Source: DASVFB01 sp963815965
GTDB lineage: Bacteria > Actinomycetota > Thermoleophilia > Gaiellales > Gaiellaceae
Assembly: GCA_963815965.1 (NCBI GenBank)
Contig: CAWFIT010000004.1
Location: 372,001-436,000, forward strand
Length of the DNA: 64,000 nt
Direction: 5' to 3'
Positions within the stretch are counted from its first letter, which is position 1. Each line of letters starts with the position of its first letter. The position numbers and the translations under genes are program-made. Shown piece by piece: positions 44,323 to 53,111 of the stretch. Under the pieces are notes generated by a model, which did no database searches, had not been told where the DNA came from, and worked only from the letters and a program-made list of their open reading frames with translations.

Positions 44323-45006
44323 ATGCCGCGCAAGCCGGCTCCGCGCCCGTCTCGCCGCATCGACCCGGCGGTCCTGGCCGAGTTCCAGGCGGGCCTTCGC
44401 AAGCGCTACACGGATAGCCAGATCCTCGACGAACTGAGGGCGAGTGCCGCCCGCCTCGGCCGGTCGCCCACCATGCGCGAGTTCGCCGCGGACCCGCACA
44501 CGACGGTGCATCCGCAGACGGTGATCGAGCATTTCGGCAGCTGGAACGCAGCGAAGCGAGACGCCGGTCTCGTCCCGCGCCGGTTCGCCACACGCGCGGA
44601 GCTCGTAAGGCTCCTTCGCGAGCTCGGTGAGGAGCTCGGCCGCCCGCCGACTGCACGCGATCTCGATGCGCGCAAGGGCTCCGTTCCGTCGAAGTCGCTC
44701 TACTGGCATACGTTCGGCTCGCTCACGAACGCGCTACGCGAGGCGGGTTTCGACGTGCCGGTGGGGGAGGAGCGCGTCGAGCGCGCAGTCCAGCAGGGCG
44801 CAGTCCTCGCACGCCGGTTGAAGCGGCTGCCGAAGTTCGCCGACTGGGCCGAGGCGCGGAAGAGCGACGCCTCGCTCTTCACGGAGTGGCAGGTGTATCG
44901 GATGTTCGACGCGAAGCGCGGCGCCTGGGCGACGTTCCAGTACCTCGTGCGTGAGCGCCTGATCGCCGAGGGCATGACGGTCGCGAGCGACGGGCGATTG
45001 CGCTAG
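44323..45006 (+). CDS. Protein with homing-endonuclease-associated repeats
   Basis: 227 residues with two or three copies of the short repeat found beside HNH and homing endonucleases: ILDELRASAARLGRSPTMREFAADP...FGSWNAAKRDAGL (about 34-85) and LVRLLRELGEELGRPPTARDLDA...FGSLTNALREAGF (about 90-145). These are DNA-binding three-helix units. No nuclease motif is visible, so it may be a DNA-binding regulator. The stop shares CTAG with the convergent kelch-like gene. Confidence 0.75.
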   Translation: MPRKPAPRPSRRIDPAVLAEFQAGLRKRYTDSQILDELRASAARLGRSPTMREFAADPHTTVHPQTVIEHFGSWNAAKRDAGLVPRRFATRAELVRLLRELGEELGRPPTARDLDARKGSVPSKSLYWHTFGSLTNALREAGFDVPVGEERVERAVQQGAVLARRLKRLPKFADWAEARKSDASLFTEWQVYRMFDAKRGAWATFQYLVRERLIAEGMTVASDGRLR

Positions 45007-46124
45007 CGCGCGGCGGGCGTGAACGCCGCGCCGTCGCGCGGGAAGCTCGGTGGGAGGCGGGTGCCGAGGGGAGTGCCGATCACGCCGCCCCACACGATCA
45101 GATCACGTCCCGTCCACGCGACGGCCGGGTTGGAGCGTGCTCGCAAGGGCGCTGCAGGTACAGACGCCCAGCGGTTGGTGTGCGGGTTGTATGCGACTCC
45201 GTCGCGGAGGGTGGCCCACCGGCTCGCGCCTGACCCGCCCCAGAGCACCAACCGCGTTCCCGTCCAGACTGCTGTCGCGCCGACTCGGCGGGAGGGGAGG
45301 GGAGCGAGGAGCCGCCACTTGTTGGTGGCCGGGCTGTAGGCGTACGTGAGACGCGCTCCGGCGCCGACGGCCGGGACGAGAACCTCGCGCCCGTCCCAGA
45401 CGGCGCTGGTGGCGAAGCGCAGGCCAGTATTCGGCAGCGGGGCGAGCCGGCGCCACTTGTTCGTCGCCGGGTCGTACGCGGCACCGCGGGCGAAGCGTGC
45501 CGGCCAGAGCTTGCCCTCGGGGTCGTAACCGCTGACGAAGAGCAACAGCTCGTGGCCGTTCCACGCTCCGATGGGCTCCTGGCTCGGAGCGAGCGGCGAG
45601 CGGGAGAGCTTGCGGTACGAGTCGGTGGTCGGGTTGTAGGCCGCACCGGATGCGAAGGCATCACCGCAGCAGCCGCCACCCCAGCCGATCGCCTCGCGGC
45701 CGGTCCATACCGTGATGCCCCCAGGCACGGCATAACGCAGCGTGCGCCAAGTCTTCCGCGCGGGGTTGTAGGCCATCGAGTGGAACGCCCCGAAAGCGAG
45801 CATTTCCCTGCCCGTCCACACCGCCTCGTAGCCGGGCGAATAAGTCGAGCTGGCTGGAGGCGAGAGCCGCGCCCACGCATTCCGTGCTGGGTCGTACGAC
45901 TCGGCGCGGTCGACCCACTTGTTGCTGGCGGTGACCTCGCTGCCGAACACGATCAACTGCTTCCCCGTCCACACGCTCACCGAGGTCCGCGGCGCGGGGA
46001 ACGGCGCAACGGAGAGCTTGTGCCATGTTCCCGGCAGGGTGCTCGACCCAGCCGCCGCAAGCGCCAGCGCGGGGACGGTGCCGACCACACACACGATCGC
46101 TAGAACCTTGCCGAGTCTGGACAT
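45003..46124 (-). CDS. Secreted kelch-like beta-propeller protein
   Basis: 373 residues: signal peptide (LGKVLAIVCVVGTVPALALAAAG) and six or seven kelch-type blades with repeating W-TG-RE-L-FG...AYNPAT-W--L units (WTGKQLIVFG, WTGREMLAFG, WTGREAIGWGGG, WDGREVLVP, WTGTRLVLWGG, WTGRDLIVWGG). Probably an exported binding protein. ATG 46124. Partner unknown. Confidence 0.85.
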   Translation of the reverse strand: MSRLGKVLAIVCVVGTVPALALAAAGSSTLPGTWHKLSVAPFPAPRTSVSVWTGKQLIVFGSEVTASNKWVDRAESYDPARNAWARLSPPASSTYSPGYEAVWTGREMLAFGAFHSMAYNPARKTWRTLRYAVPGGITVWTGREAIGWGGGCCGDAFASGAAYNPTTDSYRKLSRSPLAPSQEPIGAWNGHELLLFVSGYDPEGKLWPARFARGAAYDPATNKWRRLAPLPNTGLRFATSAVWDGREVLVPAVGAGARLTYAYSPATNKWRLLAPLPSRRVGATAVWTGTRLVLWGGSGASRWATLRDGVAYNPHTNRWASVPAAPLRARSNPAVAWTGRDLIVWGGVIGTPLGTRLPPSFPRDGAAFTPAAR

Positions 46125-46210
46125 GGTGCCCTCCGTTTGTCGATGTAGCCTTGCTCAACAAGTATCGGCACCGTGGAGCGGCCGAGCTATGGACGCGAGA
46201 TAGGCGGTCA

Positions 46211-46960
46211 ATGGAATTTCGCTCGTCACCGGTGACGCCAGAGGAGGGAGCAGCGGTCGTCGTCTCAGGCCCCGACGGTCCGGAGCCGGTGACCGTTGTC
46301 CTCTCGGGAGCGCGCGCGACCGTGGGCCGCTTGCCCGACGTCAACGACATTGCGCTCCAACCCGATCCCGAGCTTCTGGTCACCCGCGCCGGCCATTGCA
46401 CGCTCGAGCGCCAGGGGGCGATCTGGTTCGTCGTCGACGGCGGGAGCGTCAACGGCACTTTCCTGCGGCGAGGCGGCGCACCGCAGCGGTTGACCGAGCG
46501 CACGGCGCTCCACGACGGCGACGTCGTCTGCATCCTCGCTTCGGTGGAAGCCGGCGAGCGGCGCTTCTTCGAGCTCGCGTTCCACGCGGCCGGCGATTCG
46601 CAGGCGACCCGCGCGGTGCTCACCCCCGAAGACACGGCCGAGTGCCTCCGCTACGACCCGGACGAGGCCCGTCTCGTCCTCGTGCAAGGCGGCGAGAAGC
46701 ACGAGATTCACATCCGTGCCCAGGCACACCGGCTCGTCCGTTACATGGTCGAGCGGAACGCGGCTTCGGGCGGTACACCCGCGCTGTGCACGCACGACGA
46801 ATTGATGCACGCGGTGTGGGCGGACGAGCCGATGCACTCGCGCGTCGAGCTCGCCAAGCTCGTGTGGGAGCTCCGCAAGAAGCTCGAACCGTTCGGAGCC
46901 GAGCACCTGATCGAGAATGAGCGCAGGCTCGGCTATCGAATGCGGACGTGTAGTGACTGA
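46211..46960 (+). CDS. FHA domain protein with C-terminal winged-helix DNA-binding domain
   Basis: 249 residues. FHA domain at about 20-110 (ATVGRLPDVNDIAL, RAGHCTLERQ, GGSVNGTFL), which binds phosphothreonine; the C-terminal part (THDELMHAVWADEPMHSRVELAKLVWELRKKL...RLGYRM) is an OmpR-type winged helix. A phospho-dependent transcription factor is likely. The stop overlaps the kinase start by 8 bases, so the kinase probably phosphorylates a ligand of this FHA domain or the protein itself. ATG 46211. Confidence 0.87.
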   Translation: MEFRSSPVTPEEGAAVVVSGPDGPEPVTVVLSGARATVGRLPDVNDIALQPDPELLVTRAGHCTLERQGAIWFVVDGGSVNGTFLRRGGAPQRLTERTALHDGDVVCILASVEAGERRFFELAFHAAGDSQATRAVLTPEDTAECLRYDPDEARLVLVQGGEKHEIHIRAQAHRLVRYMVERNAASGGTPALCTHDELMHAVWADEPMHSRVELAKLVWELRKKLEPFGAEHLIENERRLGYRMRTCSD

Positions 46961-48428
46961 CCGGGCGGGTCCCGGCGTCGGCGAGACGTTCGGCGGCTAC
47001 ACGATCGAATCGTTGCTCGGCCGCGGCGGAATGGGCGCCGTGTACCTCGCGACGCACGAACGCCTCGCGCGCAAGGTCGCGCTCAAGTTGATCTCTCCCG
47101 AGCTTGCGCACGACGAGGACTTCCGCGCGCGGTTCCTGCGCGAGTCGCAGCTCGCAGCGTCGCTCGAGCATCCGAACCTGATCCCGATCTACGACGCCGA
47201 CGAGATCGACGGCGTCCTCTTCCTCGCCATGCGCTACGTCGACGGGCCGAGCCTGCAGGCGCTGCTCAGAACGCGGGGAACGCTGCCGCCGGAGGAGACG
47301 CTGCAGGTCACCGAGCAGATCGGAGGCGCGCTCGACGCCGCCCACGAAGCCGGGCTCGTGCACCGAGACGTGAAGCCCGCGAACATCCTCATCGCGGAGC
47401 CGGGCAAGCACGCGTATCTCTGCGACTTCGGTCTCGCGCGGCATACGAGCTCGCAGGGCATGACCCGCACAGGAATCTTCCTCGGCAGCATCGACTACTG
47501 CGCGCCCGAGCAGATCCAGGGGACGCCGGTCGACGGGCGCGCGGACGTCTACTCACTCGGCTGCGTCGTCTTCCACTGTCTGACCGGACAGCCGCCCTAC
47601 CGGCGGGAGACGGAGTTCGCGGTTCTGAACGCACACATCAACGACCCTCCGCCGGCGGTGTCGACGCTCCGTCCCGACCTGCCGAAGGGGATCGACGGCG
47701 TCATCGTCACGGCCATGGCGAAGCATCGCGACGTGCGCTTCGGCACTGCAGGGGAGCTCGCAGGCGCGTTGCGGACCGCGCTCGGCGGCGAGGCTTTGCC
47801 CGCTGACGACGCGACGCGGGTCGCACCGACGCTGCGGCAGGACAGCGCCCCGACCGTCGCGGTCGCCCAGCCGCGCCGGCGCCGTAGGTGGATCGCCGCA
47901 GCTGCCGTTCTCGCCCTGCTCGCTGCGGCCGCCGCGCTGATCGCCGTTCTCGCGCTCCGCCCGTCGGGAACGGACGCCACGTCGGAGGACCCAACTGTGC
48001 GCGCCTTCGTCTCGAAGGTCGAGACCATCCTCGAGCAGTCGGCTATCGCGCGCCGGAACATCGGCAAGACGATTTCGCGCGGTTTCAACTGCGAGATTTC
48101 GCCCGGCGAGGCGCACAGCCGCATGGACAAAGTCGTCCGTGAGCGGCGCAAGGTCCTCGCGCAAGTATCCCGCATGACAGCCGTTCCGCCCGAGGCCCAG
48201 AAGGCCAAGACGCGCCTCGAGACGGCGATCAACGACTCGATCGATGCGGACATCCTCTACCGGAGCGGCTTCGGCTCCGCCACCGGCTGCCCGCCGCGGA
48301 GCGAGTACTTCAAGGGGGCGGCAGACGCGGATGCAGTCGCGACGAGGGCGAAGAGGCGCTTCGTGGCCGCGTTCAACCCGCTGGCGGGACGCGTCGGTCT
48401 CACGACGTGGTCGGCGTCCGAGATTTGA
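46953..48428 (+). CDS. Membrane Ser/Thr protein kinase (PknB-like)
   Basis: 491 residues. Kinase domain at about 10-270: GRGGMGAVYLA, VALK lysine, HRDVKPANIL, CDFGLARH and APEQIQG. One membrane helix at about 312-335 (IAAAAVLALLAAAAALIAVLAL) is followed by an extracellular region of about 155 residues with two Cys and no PASTA repeats. Such kinases sense envelope signals. GTG 46953 overlaps the FHA gene; the stop overlaps the amidase start as TTGA. Confidence 0.93.
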   Translation: MTDRAGPGVGETFGGYTIESLLGRGGMGAVYLATHERLARKVALKLISPELAHDEDFRARFLRESQLAASLEHPNLIPIYDADEIDGVLFLAMRYVDGPSLQALLRTRGTLPPEETLQVTEQIGGALDAAHEAGLVHRDVKPANILIAEPGKHAYLCDFGLARHTSSQGMTRTGIFLGSIDYCAPEQIQGTPVDGRADVYSLGCVVFHCLTGQPPYRRETEFAVLNAHINDPPPAVSTLRPDLPKGIDGVIVTAMAKHRDVRFGTAGELAGALRTALGGEALPADDATRVAPTLRQDSAPTVAVAQPRRRRRWIAAAAVLALLAAAAALIAVLALRPSGTDATSEDPTVRAFVSKVETILEQSAIARRNIGKTISRGFNCEISPGEAHSRMDKVVRERRKVLAQVSRMTAVPPEAQKAKTRLETAINDSIDADILYRSGFGSATGCPPRSEYFKGAADADAVATRAKRRFVAAFNPLAGRVGLTTWSASEI

Positions 48429-49147
48429 CCCACCTCAGGCGTATCCCGGTGGCCGTCACCCTCGCGTTCGTGATCGCCGCCTGCGGCGCTGGCGAGGTGA
48501 GCTCGCGGCCGGCAAACCGCGTCGCGCGGCCCCACATCGTCACGAAGCTGATCCCGTTCGGGGCAAAGCGCCGCGCCGAGACCGCCGCCTACGCCAGGCG
48601 GCACTACGGGATCGACACGTGGCGCCTCCGGCACCCGCGTGTGATCGTCGAGCACTACACGGCGGCGGACAGCTTTGCGTCGACGTTCGCGGCCTTCGCG
48701 CGTGACACGCCCGACAGCGAGCTCGGCGAGCTTCCGGGTACGTGCGCCCATTTTGTGGTCGACCGCGACGGAACGATCTACCAGCTCGTGCGCCTGAACA
48801 CGATGTGCCGGCACACGGTCGGGCTGAACTGGACGTCATTCGGCATCGAGCACGTCGGCACAAGCGACCGGGAGATCCTCCACAATCCGGCGCAGCTCTC
48901 CGCGTCCCTCAAGCTGACGCTGTGGCTGATGAGCACGTTCGGGATCAAGCTCCGCAACGTGATCGGGCACAACGAGAGCCTGACGAGCCCGTACCACCGC
49001 GAGAACTACCGTCCGTGGCGCTGCCAGACCCACGGCGACTGGAGCCGCGCCGACATGCAGATCTACCGCGCTGCGCTGGCGCGGCGCGCGCGTCGTAACG
49101 GTGTTCCGCTCGGGCCGCCGGCGCGGCCCGTGCAGCCGCGCTGCTAG
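48425..49147 (+). CDS. N-acetylmuramoyl-L-alanine amidase family lipoprotein
   Basis: 240 residues. Lipoprotein signal with lipobox VIAAC (about residues 15-19). The Amidase_2 domain has zinc ligands in VEHYTAA (about 75), VIGHNE (about 178) and a final TH-GDW motif (about 201). It would cleave the MurNAc-L-Ala bond of peptidoglycan or recognise it. TTG 48425 overlaps the kinase stop (TTGA) and gives a normal signal peptide; GTG 48407 is the longer option. The stop shares CTAG with the next convergent gene. Coupling to the kinase suggests envelope-linked signalling. Confidence 0.87.
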   Translation: MTHLRRIPVAVTLAFVIAACGAGEVSSRPANRVARPHIVTKLIPFGAKRRAETAAYARRHYGIDTWRLRHPRVIVEHYTAADSFASTFAAFARDTPDSELGELPGTCAHFVVDRDGTIYQLVRLNTMCRHTVGLNWTSFGIEHVGTSDREILHNPAQLSASLKLTLWLMSTFGIKLRNVIGHNESLTSPYHRENYRPWRCQTHGDWSRADMQIYRAALARRARRNGVPLGPPARPVQPRC

Positions 49148-49938
49148 GCCGCCAAGAGTGCGGTGAGGGCGCTGAGGCAGCGCTCCGTCTCGCCCGGCGC
49201 GCGGACCGACGGCAACTTCTCTGCCTCGACGAACTCGTGATCCGGCCGGAAGCGTTCACGCCGCACGATCTCGCCCTCGCAGACGGCGACGAACGTTCCC
49301 TCGCGGACCTCCTCCTTGCGGAGCCTGATCCGGGCGTACCGCTCGAGCACCTCGAGCGCGCGCTTCGTCGAAGCGAACACGACCTCGCGCCGGCTGTGTC
49401 CGAGCCAGAGCGGCCGGTGCGCACCGCGGGCGAGGTAAAGGACGTCGGGTGCGCGTTCATCGAACCATGCGGTCGCCATGGCGCCGCGCAACCGTTCGAA
49501 CGCACTCGCGTCGCCACGAGAGTGGGCGGCGAGGGCGAGGATCGCCTCGGTGTCGACGGTCATCCGCGGTTCGGCGCGCGCGCAGTCGAAATCGCAGAGG
49601 ATCTCGTCGTCGTTGACGATGATCCCGTTGTGGATCCCGACGACCGGCCCGTGGCGCACGGGGTGGTTGTTGGCCGGAATCGACGGGTGGCCCTTCGTGT
49701 AGTCGCGGACGTGAACGAGTACCTGGCCCGCGTTCTCGGGGACCTCGATCCGGTCGAGTAGGTGGCTTGCGGGCGTCCGCTGCTTGACCACGGTCGTAAA
49801 GCCCTCGCCCGGCGCCCGGTACGCGTATCCCACGGCGTGCGCCCCTCGTTCGGCGATTCCTGCGAGCAGCGCTTGAGCTGCGAGCGTGCGATCGACGCTC
49901 GAATCAGGGCTCAGGCTGTAGCCGGCTATTCCGCACAT
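49144..49938 (-). CDS. Class II glutamine amidotransferase domain protein
   Basis: 264 residues, starting with the N-terminal nucleophile motif MCGIAGYS (Cys2), then HPVRHGPVVGIHNGII and NDDEI, as in the glutaminase half of GlmS and PurF. The isomerase or transferase half is missing, so the ammonia acceptor must be another protein or it acts alone, as in YafJ-like proteins. ATG 49938. Confidence 0.88.
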   Translation of the reverse strand: MCGIAGYSLSPDSSVDRTLAAQALLAGIAERGAHAVGYAYRAPGEGFTTVVKQRTPASHLLDRIEVPENAGQVLVHVRDYTKGHPSIPANNHPVRHGPVVGIHNGIIVNDDEILCDFDCARAEPRMTVDTEAILALAAHSRGDASAFERLRGAMATAWFDERAPDVLYLARGAHRPLWLGHSRREVVFASTKRALEVLERYARIRLRKEEVREGTFVAVCEGEIVRRERFRPDHEFVEAEKLPSVRAPGETERCLSALTALLAA

Positions 49939-50103
49939 ACGAGTAAACCTAAGAGGCTCCTCGGACGCCTCTCAAGACCTCAGACGCTTCACCTTAGTGA
50001 AAGTTCGTAAACGAATTCTGAAGCTTTGAGGAGGCTCCTGCATCCCCCCGCGGGGGTACCTCGATTGCTCAAGCCCGGATGCACGAGAGCCGATACCACG
50101 ATC

Positions 50104-51042
50104 GTGGAAGCCCCACACATGCTTCCGGAACCTGCGGAGGACGGAACGCTCGAGATTGTCGCCCCGGACAACGACGCGGCTGACGACGGAGAGAAGACCG
50201 CTCCGGTCGCAAAGGCTCCGACCAGCGATCCGCTGCGGCTCTACGTCCGCCAGATCGGCGACGGGCCTCTGCTGACGCGCGAGGAAGAACGCGAGCTCGC
50301 CCGTCGCAAGGATGATGGCGACGAGGATGCGAAACGGAAGCTGATCGAGTCGAACCTCCGCCTCGTGATGTCGATCACCCGGCATTACACGAGAGCGGGC
50401 GTGCCGCTGCTCGACCTGATCCAGGAGGGCAACCTCGGGCTGATTCGCGCCGTCGAGAAGTTCGACTACCGGATGGGCTTCAAGCTCTCGACCTACGCGA
50501 CCTGGTGGATCCGCCAGTCGATCACGCGCGCGCTGGCCGATCAGGGCCGGACGATCCGCCTCCCGGTCCACGTTGCCGAGCAGGTGCGCCGCATGATGCG
50601 CGCTCGCCGGCAGCTGGCGCAGAAGCTGAACCGTGATCCGACGACGAAGGAGCTCGCCGAGGAAAGCGGTTTCCCCGAGCAGCGCATCGAGGAGCTCCTC
50701 GATCTCGTCGAGGATCCCGTCAGCCTCGAAACGCCCGTCGGAGACGGCGAGTCGCTGTACGGCGACCTGATCGAGGACACGCAGAGTGAGCGTCCCGATC
50801 AGGAGACGGCGATCAACCTGCGCCGGAAGGAGCTCGCGACGGCGCTCCAGAGCCTCAACCCGCGGATGCGTCACGTGCTCGAGCTGCGCTTCGGTCTCAG
50901 CGGCTCGGATCCGAAAACGCTCGAGGACGTGGGGGAGGGGCTCGGCATCACCCGCGAGAGCGTCCGCCAGCTCGAGGCGCGGGCACTCCGCGAGCTACGG
51001 CTGTTCGCTCCTGACCTCGAGCTCTACCTCGCCAGCGACTAA
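50104..51042 (+). CDS. RNA polymerase sigma-70 family factor (group 1/2)
   Basis: About 312 residues. Region 1.2 SDPLRLYVRQIGDGPLL, region 2 DLIQEGNLGLIRAVEKFDYRMGFKLSTYATWWIRQSI, region 3 RTIRLPVHVAEQVRRM, and region 4 MRHVLELRFGLSG with the HTH ITRESVRQLEARALREL. It lacks the long N-terminal region of the other sigma gene 1 kb away, so it is probably a secondary (SigB/HrdB-like) factor. GTG 50104 or ATG 50119 are both possible; TTG 50026 is longer. A 6-bp inverted repeat at 49952-49972 lies upstream. Confidence 0.92.
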   Translation: MEAPHMLPEPAEDGTLEIVAPDNDAADDGEKTAPVAKAPTSDPLRLYVRQIGDGPLLTREEERELARRKDDGDEDAKRKLIESNLRLVMSITRHYTRAGVPLLDLIQEGNLGLIRAVEKFDYRMGFKLSTYATWWIRQSITRALADQGRTIRLPVHVAEQVRRMMRARRQLAQKLNRDPTTKELAEESGFPEQRIEELLDLVEDPVSLETPVGDGESLYGDLIEDTQSERPDQETAINLRRKELATALQSLNPRMRHVLELRFGLSGSDPKTLEDVGEGLGITRESVRQLEARALRELRLFAPDLELYLASD

Positions 51043-51126
51043 GCGCGAGTCCCCGCGCGGCCGTTCAGTAGAAACTCCGATGCGGGTCGCTCGAGTGTCC
51101 GCGACCATGGAATCGAGGAGGTCGAC

Positions 51127-52059
51127 ATGCGGACGGGCCGCCGAGCCATTCATGCGGCCGCGATCATCTCGGGCGTAGTCCTCGGCGTTACGTCTGCCGG
51201 GGCTGGAGAACACGCGGGTGCCAGGATCGTCTTCTCTCGCGGATCGGCGCCGGAGAAGTACGAGCTCTGGTCGACGCGCTCGGACGGCCGGGATTTCCGG
51301 CGTGTGACGTCCTCATGCGGCTGGGACTGGTGGCCCGCCGTCTCGCCCGATGGGCGCAGCATCGCATTCGCGCGCAGCTGCAACGGCGACTTCGATCTCT
51401 ACGTCGTCGGTGTCGACGGCCGAGCTCTCCGCCGCGTCGTGCATCGACCCGGGAACGACACGTGGCCGACGTGGTCGCCGGACGGCCGGCGAATCGCCTT
51501 CGTCGGCGGAGACGATCGCCGTGCCGAGCTCTACGTTGTCAACGCGTCCGGCACCGGTCTTCGCAGGTTGACGCACAACGGAGTCGAGGACGCAGCACCG
51601 GCTTGGTCTCCGGACGGCCGGACGGTTCTTTACACGAGCCTTCGCAGCGAGACCAACGCGCTCATGCTGATCAGCCCGAGCCGGCGAACGACACGTCGCC
51701 TCGGTGATCTCCGCGGAGGAGAACCCGCCTGGTCGCCCGACGGCCGCCGTATCGCATTCGCGCTTCGGGACCGGGGCGCCGAGGCGAGCGAGACCGTCAA
51801 CCTGTTCGTCGCGAGCGCCGATGGACGAAGCGTGCGGCAGTTGACGCACGAGAAGGTCGGAGTCGTGAGTCACCATCCTTCGTGGTCGCCGAACGGCCGA
51901 AGGATCGTCTTCATCAGCAATCGCGCAGCGCGATTCGAGGGCGCTTCCCTCTACATTGTCAATGCCGACGGAACCGGCTTGCGACGCTTGACGCGTGCAC
52001 GCTTCGAGGACGTCGATCCTGTGTGGCCGGCCGCGCCGAAGGCGGCCGCGCCGCGCTAG
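51127..52059 (+). CDS. Secreted TolB-like beta-propeller protein
   Basis: 310 residues: a signal peptide (HAAAIISGVVLGVTSAGAG) and six WD40-like/TolB blades with the repeated WSPDGRRIAF motif (near residues 75, 115, 160, 200, 250). Probably an exported scaffold or binding protein. ATG 51127 has GAGGAGG upstream. The stop shares CTAG with the convergent rpoD. Confidence 0.88.
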   Translation: MRTGRRAIHAAAIISGVVLGVTSAGAGEHAGARIVFSRGSAPEKYELWSTRSDGRDFRRVTSSCGWDWWPAVSPDGRSIAFARSCNGDFDLYVVGVDGRALRRVVHRPGNDTWPTWSPDGRRIAFVGGDDRRAELYVVNASGTGLRRLTHNGVEDAAPAWSPDGRTVLYTSLRSETNALMLISPSRRTTRRLGDLRGGEPAWSPDGRRIAFALRDRGAEASETVNLFVASADGRSVRQLTHEKVGVVSHHPSWSPNGRRIVFISNRAARFEGASLYIVNADGTGLRRLTRARFEDVDPVWPAAPKAAAPR

Positions 52060-53111
52060 AGCCGCTCCATCTCCTGCAGCTTCGAGAGGCGGCGTAGCGA
52101 CTCGACTTCGACCTGACGCACTCGCTCGCGCGTCAGGCCCAGGCGGCGGCCGATCTCCTCGAGCGTCTTCGGCTCGGAGTCGATGAGGCCGTAGCGGAGG
52201 ACGATTACCTGACGCTCGCGCCAGGGCAGAGCGCACAGCGCCTGCTTGAGCGCCTCGCTGCGCAGCGTCACTTCGACCTGCTCGTCTGGCAGAGGTCCGT
52301 CGCCCGCCACGAAGTCGCCGAAGACGGCGTCCTCCTGGTCGCCGACGGGTTGGTCGAGGCTCGTGGACGCCCGCGCGGCGGCCTTGACTTCCTTCGCCTG
52401 CTGCAGCGTCAGGTTCGCCTCCTCGGCGATCTCGTCGAGGGACGGCTCGCGGCCGAGCTGCGTCCAGAGGATGCGCTCGGCGCGGTTCATCTTCTGCAGC
52501 CGCTCGACGATGTGGACCGGCATCCGGATCGTCCGCGCCTTGTCTGCGAGTGCTCGCGCGACCGCCTGTCGGATCCACCACGTCGCGTAGGTGGAGAACT
52601 TGTAGCCGCGGCGCCAGTCGAACTTCTCGACAGCGCGGATCAGGCCGAGCGTCCCTTCCTGGATCAGGTCGAGGAACGGCAGGCCCTGGTTGCGGTAGTT
52701 CTTCGCGATCGAGACGACGAGGCGGAGGTTCGACTGGATCATGTGCTGCTTCGCCTGCATGTCGCCGCGCTCGATCTTCTTCGCCAGCTCGACCTCCTGC
52801 GCCGCCGTGAGCAGCTGGTGCCGGCCGGCCTCGCGCAGGAACAGCTGCAGCGCATCGGTGGTCGATTCGACCGTCGGCGCCGGAGGCGGCGGCGGAGGAG
52901 GCGCCTTCTCCGCTTCCTTCGTGTCGTCGACGATCTCGACGCTGCGCGTCTCGAGCTCGCGGTAGAGCAGGTCGAGCTCGAAGACGTCGAACTCGTGCGC
53001 TTCCGTCAGGTCGTTGATTTCGGACTGCCGGACCGTGCCGGAGACCTCGGTGGCTTCCAGCAGGATCTGGACGTCCTCGTGCTGCAGGATGGTTTCGATT
53101 TCTACGGGCAT
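52056..53111 (-). CDS. rpoD: Primary RNA polymerase sigma factor
   Basis: 351 residues. The N-terminal part (EIETILQHEDVQILLEATEV, then AHEFDVFELD) looks like a compact region 1.1, followed by a run of prolines (about 72-80). Region 1.2 is DALQLFLREAGRHQLL, region 2 DLIQEGTLGLIRAVEKFDWRRGYKFSTYATWWIRQAV, region 3 RTIRMPVHIVERL, region 4 ERQVIVLRYGL with HTH LTRERVRQVEVESLRRL. The acidic N-terminus and full set of regions fit the housekeeping factor. ATG 53111 has only AAGGA directly before it. Confidence 0.92.
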   Translation of the reverse strand: MPVEIETILQHEDVQILLEATEVSGTVRQSEINDLTEAHEFDVFELDLLYRELETRSVEIVDDTKEAEKAPPPPPPPAPTVESTTDALQLFLREAGRHQLLTAAQEVELAKKIERGDMQAKQHMIQSNLRLVVSIAKNYRNQGLPFLDLIQEGTLGLIRAVEKFDWRRGYKFSTYATWWIRQAVARALADKARTIRMPVHIVERLQKMNRAERILWTQLGREPSLDEIAEEANLTLQQAKEVKAAARASTSLDQPVGDQEDAVFGDFVAGDGPLPDEQVEVTLRSEALKQALCALPWRERQVIVLRYGLIDSEPKTLEEIGRRLGLTRERVRQVEVESLRRLSKLQEMERL

